From: Acanthamoeba lenticulata
Taxonomy: Eukaryota; Discosea; Longamoebia; Acanthamoebidae
Direction of reading: 5' to 3'
Assembly: GCA_002179805.1 (NCBI GenBank)
Contig: NAVB01001628.1
Coordinates: 1 to 22,331 of the forward strand
Length of the DNA stretch: 22,331 nucleotides
Program-made: the position numbers and the translations under genes
Shown here: positions 22,302 through 22,331 of the stretch, in pieces
Position numbering within the stretch: position 1 is the stretch's first letter
How the letters are laid out: the number at the start of each line of letters is the position of its first letter
Notes under the pieces: model-generated
What the model was told of the DNA's origin: nothing
The model's database searches: none
The model's input: only the letters and a program-made list of their open reading frames with translations

Positions 22302-22331
22302 CTGGTGATAACCAAATCAGTTTTTTTTTTT

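Overview
The window looks like a compact, GC-rich, intron-rich genome of a free-living protist. An Acanthamoeba-like amoebozoan is the best guess, inferred from short GT-AG introns in almost every gene, tight gene spacing, GC-rich exons against partly AT-rich introns, and the protein repertoire; no rRNA or marker gene fixes the species. Exon models were built by hand: donor and acceptor dinucleotides were chosen so that codon phase carries across every junction and each complete model ends in one stop codon.

Layout, left to right: (1) the last codons of an unidentified plus-strand gene (3-101). (2) A gene-poor stretch with a short telomere-like repeat (434-458) and a minus-strand GTP-type PEP carboxykinase relic (669-1062) carrying a stop, a frameshift and lost active-site residues; 1140-2057 shows no gene I can support. 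(3) A minus-strand 557-aa protein of 11 exons (2058-4826) with a ubiquitin/Ras-binding-like C-terminal domain. (4) A plus-strand HSL-type alpha/beta hydrolase, 7 exons, 395 aa (4866-6595), head-to-head with the previous gene at 39 bp between start codons. (5) A minus-strand, roughly 1000-aa alpha-solenoid (HEAT/ARM-like) protein of 13 exons (6765-10881). (6) A minus-strand 792-aa protein of 9 exons (11075-14114) with a long Pro/Ser-rich, NLS-bearing N-terminus. (7) A plus-strand JMJD7-type JmjC oxygenase, 10 exons, 353 aa (14369-16217). (8) A minus-strand giant, at least 1408 aa and 18 exons (16521-22301, 5' end beyond the window), combining TPR-like repeats, a Lys/Ser-rich linker, AMN1-type leucine-rich repeats and armadillo repeats.

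There is no operon logic, as expected for a eukaryote. Two divergent pairs (4826/4866 and 14114/14369) may share promoters. Two pairs are convergent with short gaps. I see no CRISPR array, tRNA, rRNA, transposase or prokaryotic-style mobile element. The most interesting items are the TPR-LRR-ARM protein, a complementary (CA)n/(GT)n pair flanking a frame-neutral exon in the solenoid gene, the decayed PEPCK copy next to a telomere-like repeat, and two apparently family-less proteins.
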